Shown here one piece after another: positions 37,711-45,044 of a DNA stretch of 64,000 nucleotides. Both the position numbers and the translations under genes were made by a program. The notes under the pieces were generated by a model that ran no database searches, had not been told where the DNA came from, and worked only from the letters and a program-made list of their open reading frames with translations. The DNA comes from Deltaproteobacteria bacterium (GTDB lineage Bacteria; Desulfobacterota; Desulfomonilia; UBA1062), in NCBI GenBank assembly GCA_018433085.1, contig JAHDRW010000028.1:68804-132803 (forward strand), written 5' to 3'. Each line of letters opens with the position of its first letter. Positions within the stretch are counted from its first letter, which is position 1.

Positions 37711-38268
37711 TTACGGCACTGCTTCCATGATCTTGCGTTCCATCTCGGGGGCCAACTCGGCGGAGCGAGCGGGAAGCTCTGCCACGCCCCGTTCGCCACT
37801 GCGCGCAATATCTTCGATGAGCAGTTCCATCGCGGCTATTTCGCGGACCTGAGACGCGATTATCTCGTCCGCCAGCTTACGGACACGCGGGTCGCTGATG
37901 CTCGCTTTGCGCGCATTGTTGATAGCGATCGAGTGATGGGGGATCATCGACTTCATGAAGGTGACGTCTTCGATCAGGGCCTGGCTCCTGTTCGCGGACA
38001 GCAGGATGACGCCGGCCAGTGCCGCCGTGACGAGGACGGCGATTTTGGTTCTTGTCCCCCTGTACATCGGCCACATGAATCCCAGCATCACGACCGTCAT
38101 CACGCACCCCATCACCAGTGACGAAATCAGCCGGTTCACACTGAACATTGCGTGGTCGAGCGAGTAGACGAGCTGATACATCAGGAAGAACATGATGAAG
38201 GTCGAGGTCGCGATCATTGACGCGAACCGGACCCAGCTCATGCCCATCATCTGCTTTCGCTGATCCAT
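37711..38268 (-). CDS. DUF305 family membrane protein
   Basis: ATG at 38268 follows GGAGGGAAT, so the longer frame upstream is rejected; the product has 185 residues. Three hydrophobic helices ([67 protein letters not shown]) are followed by a DUF305-type four-helix region with the signature [18 protein letters not shown]305 proteins are often plasmid- or metal-resistance-linked, with His/Met-rich metal sites, but a function is not established. It is 212 bp upstream of the zinc-ribbon coiled-coil gene on the same strand. Confidence 0.87.
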   Translation of the reverse strand: MDQRKQMMGMSWVRFASMIATSTFIMFFLMYQLVYSLDHAMFSVNRLISSLVMGCVMTVVMLGFMWPMYRGTRTKIAVLVTAALAGVILLSANRSQALIEDVTFMKSMIPHHSIAINNARKASISDPRVRKLADEIIASQVREIAAMELLIEDIARSGERGVAELPARSAELAPEMERKIMEAVP

Positions 38269-39039
38269 ATTCCCTCCTTCCCCGGTTTGCCGTGCGCCGC
38301 AAGACGCCGCGACACCGGTGGTTCGGGTCGGTTCACACGGCTCGTTCCGCCGCAGTGCCGCCGTAATACACATGGTAACGGCGCAGGGACGGGTCGCGAG
38401 CTCAGCCGTGGCTTTCGCAAAACACGAATCCCCGGATGTCCGGAATATCGAAGTCTGTCAACGCTGCAGTTCAGCGTCACGGGCGCTCGCGCCGGCTTTG
38501 CTGGATTGAATGGTTCGGCTTACCTATGGATAGTGCTATTTGAGGAATAAAGGATGGAAACAATACAACTTCCAATAGTGGAAACAAAAACTGGCCATAA
38601 TAATTTCTCATATGTGTTGAATAATAAATTTCTAGGGGCTTTGAACCATTTACAATACTGCAAATGTGCGAACCAACATGATATCGGGGGGGCCTTTTGC
38701 GGCTGTCGGCACTATCGGATGTGATTCCATGACCCGTCCGATTCCTCTGCCGTACTCCCTTTCAACAGCGGGCCGCATGCATCGTCCCTGCAGCGGTACA
38801 CCGGGGCGGACTCCGTCCGTTGCAGGTGATGGGGACGAATGGTATGGCGCTCCTCTCCAAACATCATATGTGCCAGAAGCATGTCGGGGATAAATTCATG
38901 GTGTGTATCACAAGACGAAAATACCGTAACATTTTTGAAAAACGGATTCCAGAAGATTGTCCGGGATTCTCGGAAATTGCACTGGGGGGAGCGACCGGGG
39001 CCTGTCCCGGGTCCGCCGGAAACGAGCCCAAGGAGGGCC
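38269..39039. other. gap with an AT-rich island
   Basis: Most of the gap is GC-rich and empty, but about 38520-38670 is strongly AT-rich (TTGAATAATAAATTTCTAGG), unlike everything else in the window. A short frame with a ribosome-binding site begins inside it (38554). This composition suggests acquired DNA or a regulatory region. Confidence 0.5.
38554..38724 (+). CDS. possible small Cys-containing protein, 56 residues
   Basis: ATG at 38554 follows GAGGAATAAAGG. The predicted product starts METIQLPIVETKTGHNNFSY and ends with several Cys and His (HLQYCKCANQH, AFCGCRHYRM), which could bind metal. The first half is AT-rich and the second half GC-rich, so the frame crosses a composition boundary. 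I recognise no family; it may be a truncated remnant or not a gene. Confidence 0.3.
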   Translation: METIQLPIVETKTGHNNFSYVLNNKFLGALNHLQYCKCANQHDIGGAFCGCRHYRM

Positions 39040-40716
39040 TTATTCCCCGCTCTCTCCGTTCAGGTGCTGCTTGATCTTTCTTCGGATGGACTCGGGGAGC
39101 TTGATGCCGATGGCGCCCAGGCGGGCCTCGTACTTCTTCAGCGACATCATGTGCGGCGAGGAGGAGGAAAAGATCTTCAGGTACGACTGCACGCTTCCCT
39201 CGAGCTCTTTTCTGAAGAGCATGTCCTGGTTGAGCATGTCCTCGATGTGCGCGATGACCCGGTAGTTGATGGGCCTGCACATCGACCGGTACGCAACGAA
39301 CCGCTGGGTGGTCTCGCACTCGTAGTTCTTTTCCCTGATGCTCTTCTCCACGGTATTGAGGTTGATGCAGTCCAGGATCTGGAACTCGTATGCATCGGAG
39401 AGCACCTCGCGGATCATGTTCTCCGTCTTTCTCATCTGGACGCACTTGCCCGTGCACTCGCTGCAGGTGCCGTCACACCTCAGGTAGACCACGAAGTCCA
39501 TGTCCGAGCCCTGCTGCGACACCCCCATGTTCACCGATCCCATCACGTCCATGGCGATGTGACCCTTGATCCTTTCTTCCAGGAGGCGGGCCACCTCCTC
39601 GAGGGTGTCGATCCGGTCCTCGGTTTCCGGGGTCTGAAATGCCCGGAAGAACTTTTTTATCTCGTTGAAGAGCTCGATCTCCGGGATATGCGAGTACTTC
39701 TCCACCGCTGTGTCGCAATTCCGCTGGTTTCTCAGGGCGATAAGGCGCTCCTGGTCGATGACCTCTTCGGTCCACTCGCCGTCCTTGAGGTAGTAGTCGG
39801 CCACGTCATAGATCTTTTCATCGCTGATCTTCCGGAAAATGACCTTGCGTACGGCGCGGTCCTCGATCTCGATCTGGTGGAAGAAACCCCCTTCGGCCAC
39901 CTCGCCGTTCACCTGGGTCACCTCGCCGAAATTGGAGGGGTTGAGGTAGAGGGTGCTGCCCGTAAGCTGTACGCCCCAGGCATGGTGGGCATGGCCCGAG
40001 AGACAGAGCATCACCGGGTTCGTGTCACAGTAGGTCCGCAGCGAGGGCGAGCCCACCGGGCCCGCGTACGAGGCCCGGTCGTGTATGCCCCACGCGGGCT
40101 GATGGGTCACGATGATATCGGGCTTGACCGCACGGAAGAACCGGAACATCTCGTTATGCTTCTCGTTCGCGCCTCTGCCCGCCTGGTATCTCACGATGTA
40201 CCGCTCCGGAATGCCGGCCGTCCATACGTCGGCGCCGCCATAGCCGCAGATCTTCAGGCTGTCTTCGATAAAGCAGTGCAGGTGCAGGTCGTTTTCGTGC
40301 AGCGAGGTGAACTTGAGATCCATGTCATAATTGCCCGGGAGGCAGTAAATGGAGGAGGTCTGCTTGGCAAAGAAGATATCCTTGAGCACCTTGTACTTCT
40401 GCTGCATGACCCTGCGGGCGCGGATGGTGAGCTGCTGATACCTCGTGCCCACCTCCTGCACCTCTTCGGAGACATGGGGATCCTCCAGGAGCTCGTCCAC
40501 GAAGTCCTCGATGAGCATGGACTCCGCGCCCATCTTTCTGCGCATTCCGTGGAAATACGACTGGAGCTCGTGATAGCGGATGGAGGTGCCCATGTTGTAG
40601 AACGGGATGTCGATCAGATCGCCCGCAATGATGTACACGTCGGCTACGGTTTCCAGCAGCAGGCTCCTGACCTTTTCGAAGTCGCCGTGGATGTCGGTGG
40701 CGTAGATGATCTTCAT
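39040..40716 (-). CDS. Metallophosphoesterase fused to nucleotidyltransferase-like domain
   Basis: The 558-residue protein combines two enzymes. Residues 1-290 are a calcineurin-like metallophosphoesterase: YATDIHGD (first motif), AGDLID, LPGNYDMD, VTHQP, and SGHAHHAWG. The C-terminal third carries a minimal nucleotidyltransferase signature: MGSVNMGVSQQGSDMDFVVYLR, with GS near residue 393 and D-x-D near residues 405-407, at the usual ten-residue distance. A Cys cluster (CDGTCSECTGKC) follows and may bind metal. I do not know a characterised protein of this order. A role in RNA or nucleotide-signal turnover is inference only. Confidence 0.8.
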   Translation of the reverse strand: MKIIYATDIHGDFEKVRSLLLETVADVYIIAGDLIDIPFYNMGTSIRYHELQSYFHGMRRKMGAESMLIEDFVDELLEDPHVSEEVQEVGTRYQQLTIRARRVMQQKYKVLKDIFFAKQTSSIYCLPGNYDMDLKFTSLHENDLHLHCFIEDSLKICGYGGADVWTAGIPERYIVRYQAGRGANEKHNEMFRFFRAVKPDIIVTHQPAWGIHDRASYAGPVGSPSLRTYCDTNPVMLCLSGHAHHAWGVQLTGSTLYLNPSNFGEVTQVNGEVAEGGFFHQIEIEDRAVRKVIFRKISDEKIYDVADYYLKDGEWTEEVIDQERLIALRNQRNCDTAVEKYSHIPEIELFNEIKKFFRAFQTPETEDRIDTLEEVARLLEERIKGHIAMDVMGSVNMGVSQQGSDMDFVVYLRCDGTCSECTGKCVQMRKTENMIREVLSDAYEFQILDCINLNTVEKSIREKNYECETTQRFVAYRSMCRPINYRVIAHIEDMLNQDMLFRKELEGSVQSYLKIFSSSSPHMMSLKKYEARLGAIGIKLPESIRRKIKQHLNGESGE

Positions 40717-40771
40717 GTTGTTTCGATATCGGCGCTTCTCCGGGGAATGTTAATGGCCGCTCCATATCCGC

Positions 40772-40794
40772 CGTCCCCGGGTATCCCGGGGACG
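40772..40794. repeat. 10-bp perfect stem-loop
   Basis: Arms CGTCCCCGGG and CCCGGGGACG flank TAT. It lies 56 bp upstream of the phosphoesterase-nucleotidyltransferase gene, in its presumed leader. Confidence 0.5.
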
Positions 40795-40825
40795 TGGCGT
40801 TTCATCTTTCTTTACATCTTAATCT

Positions 40826-40880
40826 CTCTGTGCCTGCCGGGCAAGACCTATTCCACAACAGAGGCCCGATAGGCACAGAG
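40826..40880. repeat. 55-bp imperfect inverted repeat
   Basis: Perfect 10-base outer arms (CTCTGTGCCT and AGGCACAGAG) and inner GGGC/GCCC are separated by a 21-base loop. It may be a terminator, a REP-like element or the end of a lost mobile element. Confidence 0.4.
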
Positions 40881-41036
40881 CGTGCTGCGGGGCGCGCTTT
40901 CTAGGCATGGTCTCTTTTGCCTGCCCCGCCATAGGACCGCCTGACGAAGGCTTGCACCGGGAAAGTGCGCGGCATACCGGGGAATCTCACCGGATGAAAG
41001 GCTCATACCGGCCGCTGACGGAGTCGGCACATACCC

Positions 41037-41588
41037 TCATGGGACCCACAGGGGGCGGTAGAAGGGATCGTAGAACGGGTAGTACGGATAATACGGGTAG
41101 GTTCCCGGATAATAGTAATACTCCCTGTAGCCCCTGTCTCTAAACGGCCACAGTACATGGTTGTTCATGGAGACCACCGGATAGGGATACTCATACTCGC
41201 CGATGGTCCTGAACTCTATTCCATCGATCGTGCCCACGACCGTGATCTCCCGCCCCTGGGTGTAGACGGCCGGATCGAGGAAGTTGTCACTCACGGCCAG
41301 AAAGCGTCCGCCGGTGGCATCTCCGTCCGTTGGTTCGCAGTCGCTTCCCAGCGGTCTTTCCAGTACCTCGATCACGGTCCCGCTTCTCCGCGGGTCTGTA
41401 TCCAGGATGGTGCCTCCCCAGAGCACACGACGGCCTTCATAGGCCTGGGGGTTCGCGATCACCATGGGCAGCAGGACCGATTCGTCGACATCCTGCCTCA
41501 GGTCCCGGCACAACGAAGGCGCGCACGACGCACTAAGGAGCAGTGTCGAGAGGAGCAGGGCGATCGGAAGAGAACTTCGGGTCTTCAT
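41037..41588 (-). CDS. Slp-family outer membrane lipoprotein with Tyr/Pro-rich tail
   Basis: ATG at 41588 follows GGAGGG at 7 bases. The 183-residue product has a lipoprotein signal (KTRSSLPIALLLSTLLLSASC), then an OB-like Slp domain (ANPQAYEGRRVLWGGTILDTD, GRFLAVSDNFLDPAVYTQGREITVVGTIDG). The C-terminal 40 residues are extremely rich in Tyr and Pro (YREYYYYPGTYPYYPYYPFYDPFYRP), also seen in some Slp relatives. Slp is induced in starvation and sits in the outer membrane. The tail could interact with cell wall or other envelope proteins. Function is otherwise unknown. Confidence 0.87.
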   Translation of the reverse strand: MKTRSSLPIALLLSTLLLSASCAPSLCRDLRQDVDESVLLPMVIANPQAYEGRRVLWGGTILDTDPRRSGTVIEVLERPLGSDCEPTDGDATGGRFLAVSDNFLDPAVYTQGREITVVGTIDGIEFRTIGEYEYPYPVVSMNNHVLWPFRDRGYREYYYYPGTYPYYPYYPFYDPFYRPLWVP

Positions 41589-41683
41589 GACAGAGCCCTC
41601 CATTGCGGTTACTTCCATGAAGACTCATCATAAGCACGCCCTGTTGCGAATCAAGGCGTGCAGGCCGCTTCAGGCAGGCGCGC

Positions 41684-42346
41684 TCACCGGTGAGTGAGAA
41701 TGGGCCACCCTCTTTCCGCGGCAACCTGCCTGAGCCGTTTCGTGGGCTCCACGGCGCGCGGGTTGCCCACCATCTCCAGCAGGGGAATGTCCGAATGATG
41801 GTCGCCGTAGGCATACGAACGGGAGAGGTCGATCCCCATCCTTTCCGCGAGCTCGGCGGCCGCCATCTTCTTGGTTTCGCCGGCGCATACCTTGCCGTGA
41901 GACTTCCCGGTGAGCAGGCCGTTGCCGTCTATCTTCAGGTCGGTGCAGATGAGGTGGTCGAATCTCAAATCCTCGGCCACGGGCCTGAGCAGGTACCGTA
42001 TGCCGGCCGAGACCAGCACCAGGATATGGCCCCGGTTTTTATGGTCATTCGCGCGCGAGACGATGTTGGGCGCCAGGTGGGGCTTGATGATCTCGTGATA
42101 GTACTCGGTCGCCCCCGCCTCGAAGGGTGCGAGGTCCTTGTTTTTATAGAACGAGAGGAGCAGGTTCGCCATGGCGGTCTCGGTCACCAGGTTGCGCTGG
42201 TAGAACCAGTTGGCGATCACGACCTTCAGGACATAACCGAAAGACACCTGACCCATGTCCCAGAGATACCGGATGCCGAGCTTCGGGCTGTTCTCCACCA
42301 GAAGCGTCCGGTCGAAATCGAAAAAGGCGGCTGTGTTTCCGACCAT
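41684..42346 (-). CDS. HAD-IB family hydrolase (SerB-like)
   Basis: The 220-residue protein has motif I DFDRTLL (D-x-D-x-T), motif II near LVSAGI, Lys in the region of GKVCAGETKK, and motif IV GDHHSD. This is the HAD subfamily IB, which includes phosphoserine phosphatase and lysophospholipid phosphatases. The cap region is long and helical (YLWDMGQVSFGYVLKVVIANWFYQRNL), resembling CicA-like or lipid phosphate phosphatases. The substrate is unknown. The MORN gene diverges from it 212 bp upstream. Confidence 0.88.
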   Translation of the reverse strand: MVGNTAAFFDFDRTLLVENSPKLGIRYLWDMGQVSFGYVLKVVIANWFYQRNLVTETAMANLLLSFYKNKDLAPFEAGATEYYHEIIKPHLAPNIVSRANDHKNRGHILVLVSAGIRYLLRPVAEDLRFDHLICTDLKIDGNGLLTGKSHGKVCAGETKKMAAAELAERMGIDLSRSYAYGDHHSDIPLLEMVGNPRAVEPTKRLRQVAAERGWPILTHR

Positions 42347-42558
42347 ATTCTTCTATTCACTCCTTTCTCTCCAGAGTATAATATGAATGTGCCAAAGTCA
42401 AAGCAAGGCCCGCCTTCTTTTCAATGGCGGCGGCGTGCGGCGTGCGCCTTTCCGTGTCCTGCTGCGGCGGGTATGAGTATTGCAATATCTCTTCGGGCAT
42501 GCGGGAGAAGGATCGATCCGATCGCATGCCCGGAAAAAGACCTGAGAAAGGGGAAGCG

Positions 42559-43389
42559 ATGATGGGGCTGATTTCGATGAGATCGAGGAGCGGTGCGGCA
42601 CTGATGCTGCTGGCAGGGTGCATGCTATTGTCTCCGGTACTCTCGCATGCCGGAAAGGCCGGATGCGCCGAGGGCGATTGCACAAACGGCTCGGGGACCT
42701 ATGTGTTCGATGACGGGTCCAAGTATATCGGTGAGTTCAAAGAGGGAATACCCCATGGAAAGGGCAGGTATTACGCCGCGGACGGCATGTTCTACTCCGG
42801 AGAGTACGAACAGGGGAAAAAGAATGGCCTTGGCAGGATCACCTATCCCGACGGGCGTTTCTACGAGGGGTATTTCAAGGAAAACCAGCTTCACGGCAAA
42901 GGCAGATACCGCTACGAAGACGGAACCGTATACAAGGGAGAGTTTCGTGAAAACATGTGGCACGGCCAGGGGATGCTGACACTGTCCGACGGCCGGACGT
43001 ATGAAGGCGGGTTCGAGGACAACAAGAGGCACGGCACCGGGAAGTTCACCTTCAGGGCCGGTGAGGTCTACGAAGGGGGGTATGTCCAGGACCGCATGGA
43101 GGGCAAGGGAATCTACACCTTTCCCGACGGCTCCCGGTACGAGGGTGATTTCCTCAACGACGCCTACGAGGGCACGGGCACCTTCATCTTTTCCGACGGC
43201 CGCGTCTACACGGGCCTGTTCAGGCAGGGAAAACCCCACGGCAAAGGCACGATCACCTATCCCGACGGGACGAGCGAAGAGCGTGAATATGTACAGGGCG
43301 AGCCGGTAAAGACACAGACGCCCGACGTTGAGGCGGGGATGGGAGAAGAGGTGGCCCTGGAAGAGCCCGAGGCCGCCGAAGAATTTTAG
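42559..43389 (+). CDS. Exported MORN-repeat protein
   Basis: ATG at 42559 follows AAAGGGGAAG. The 276-residue protein begins with a Sec signal (SGAALMLLAGCMLLSPVLSHAG; cleavage after SHA) and then nine tandem MORN repeats of 23 residues (for example GTYVFDDGSKYIGEFKEGIPHGKG-type units with YxGxF/Y and HGKG). The last repeat is degenerate. The C-terminus is acidic (VEAGMGEEVALEEPEAAEEF). MORN repeats form elongated beta structures that can bind lipids or act as spacers. Many bacterial examples have no known role. It is not operonic with its neighbours. Confidence 0.9.
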   Translation: MMGLISMRSRSGAALMLLAGCMLLSPVLSHAGKAGCAEGDCTNGSGTYVFDDGSKYIGEFKEGIPHGKGRYYAADGMFYSGEYEQGKKNGLGRITYPDGRFYEGYFKENQLHGKGRYRYEDGTVYKGEFRENMWHGQGMLTLSDGRTYEGGFEDNKRHGTGKFTFRAGEVYEGGYVQDRMEGKGIYTFPDGSRYEGDFLNDAYEGTGTFIFSDGRVYTGLFRQGKPHGKGTITYPDGTSEEREYVQGEPVKTQTPDVEAGMGEEVALEEPEAAEEF

Positions 43390-43564
43390 CCGGGCGTCCG
43401 CCCCCGTGCAGGCGCTCGGCCCCTGTTGACGGTTTTTTGTTTGAAAAGATGTTTCCTCCAAGGTATCGCTCGGGGAGGCGGTTCACAACGGCTCCCGCCC
43501 GCTCCGGCTCGCCCTGAGCCGGTAGAGTTCAGTCACTTGGGGGATGATTGCAAAAACGTATTTA

Positions 43565-44899
43565 TCAGATATCTTTCAGTAACCGGTTCTCGGGAGATTT
43601 CTCCATTGTCTGGACAAACGAGGTCAGGGCCCGGGAGAGGCTGGTGAACGATTCGTTTCTGGCTACCGGTATCGTATCCTCGCCTCTGTTTTCGAGCGAC
43701 TCGATCACGAATGAAATGCTGATGTCGCTGGTGGAACGGGCAGGCTGGTAGATGCTCTGTTTGTAATCGGGCAGGGGGATCACGTTCAGCAGAGACGCCG
43801 CCTCGAGCTGGGCGAGGATGTCGTGGGTCAGGCGGATGGGAATCTCCAGGTCCTCGGATATCTGCCACCCGCTCAAGGGGGGGTTCCCCTGCGAGAAGTT
43901 CTTCACGATATGGTGCATGATCTGAAGGCTCAGCAGCCGTTTGTACGAGTGGCTGATCCGCCGGATATCCGGCGCGAACTCGAAGGACTTTTCGTTCTGG
44001 TGCGCGTACGAGATCTCCACCCCGAACAGCACGATGTACCAGCTGAGCTGCAGCCACACGAGAAACAGGGGCAGGGCGGCAAAACTGCCGTAGATGGCGT
44101 TGTAGCGCGCCACTCCGATCTGGAAGTAGATATAGGCCGCCTGCACCATGACGAAGATCGTCCCGGCAATGACGCCCGCGAGAATCCCGGAGGATAAGCG
44201 CACCCGTGTATTGGGCAAAAAGATGAGTACAAAGGAGAACAGCATCCAGATGAGCACGTACGGGATGATCCGGACGATCAGGGTGATGAGGGGAGAGATA
44301 TAGCCCAGGAAGCCGAAGGCCTCCATGAGCTGGTTGATCCGGGCGATGACGAGGACGGTGGCGCTGCTCGCCATGATGAACAGCAGCGGCGAGATGAGCG
44401 TTATGGCGAGATAGTCGGTGATCTTTCTGCTGATGGGCCGTGACTGCCGTATCTCCCAGATATGGTTGAAAGAGTCTTCGGCAGACCCCAAGACGCTGAT
44501 GATTGACCAGATGAGAAAGACCGCGCCCACCCCTGCGATGATTCCGCCGCTGGTATTCTCCAGGAGATTGCGCGAGAATTCCACCAGGCGGGTGACCACC
44601 TCTTCCTGCCCTGCGAGCTGCTCGATGATCAGCTTCTCCAGCCTGTTCTGGAGGCCGAACCCTTTAGCGATGGCGAATACCATTGCCAGGACGGGCACGA
44701 CGGAGAGCAGGGAAAAGAAGGTGAGGGAAGATGCCCTCAAGGGACACCGGTCGTTGATGAACTTCTGGAGCGCGACAAGAAACACCCGGAGATACCGGAT
44801 GAGGAACCTTCTCCAGCCGGTTGTCTTGTCCAGCCGGATCCGCCAGATATCCGTCCGGAGAAATCTCATGACTCTCGATAATGCATCGGTAACGGCCAT
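43565..44899 (-). CDS. YihY/BrkB family inner membrane protein
   Basis: ATG at 44899 follows GAGGATACAGT, preferred over an upstream ATG at 44983. The 444-residue protein has the BrkB core of about six helices: LRASSLTFFSLLSVVPVLAMVFAI, GGIIAGVGAVFLIWSIISVL, DYLAITLISPLLFIMASSATVLVIARI, PLITLIVRIIPYVLIWMLFSFVLIFLPNTRV, GVIAGTIFVMVQAAYIYFQIGVARYNAIYGSFAALPLFLVWLQLSWYIVLFGVEISYAHQ. Historically called ribonuclease BN in error, it is an envelope protein implicated in lipid or sporulation-related functions. A cytoplasmic tail of about 110 residues resembles a winged helix (GWQISEDLEIPIRLTHDILAQLEAASLL). Confidence 0.92.
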   Translation of the reverse strand: MAVTDALSRVMRFLRTDIWRIRLDKTTGWRRFLIRYLRVFLVALQKFINDRCPLRASSLTFFSLLSVVPVLAMVFAIAKGFGLQNRLEKLIIEQLAGQEEVVTRLVEFSRNLLENTSGGIIAGVGAVFLIWSIISVLGSAEDSFNHIWEIRQSRPISRKITDYLAITLISPLLFIMASSATVLVIARINQLMEAFGFLGYISPLITLIVRIIPYVLIWMLFSFVLIFLPNTRVRLSSGILAGVIAGTIFVMVQAAYIYFQIGVARYNAIYGSFAALPLFLVWLQLSWYIVLFGVEISYAHQNEKSFEFAPDIRRISHSYKRLLSLQIMHHIVKNFSQGNPPLSGWQISEDLEIPIRLTHDILAQLEAASLLNVIPLPDYKQSIYQPARSTSDISISFVIESLENRGEDTIPVARNESFTSLSRALTSFVQTMEKSPENRLLKDI

Positions 44900-45044
44900 A
44901 CTGTATCCTCGCGAGCAATCCCGCTGATGCCCGTATCGGTATAGAGCATCGGCGACATCAATCTTGTGCCGAATCATCGACAAAGAGACAAAAACAAAGT
45001 CATTCCCTTCCGAGCCCAGCGGGCCTCCCTGTCCGGGAGGCGGA

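Larger units (their letters stand above)
40717..41036. other. gap with two strong inverted repeats
   Basis: One inverted repeat is CGTCCCCGGG-TAT-CCCGGGGACG at 40772-40794, a perfect 10-bp stem. The second has arms CTCTGTGCCT (40826-40835) and AGGCACAGAG (40871-40880) with inner GGGC/GCCC pairing. Either may end transcription of the upstream slp-like gene on the minus strand; neither is followed by a T tract. No gene is seen. Confidence 0.5.

Noticed and set aside
38839-40872. Long plus-strand frame (677 codons) opposite the phosphoesterase gene
   Set aside because: Its protein is Val/Asp/Leu/His-rich noise of an antisense frame; the minus-strand motifs are unmistakable.
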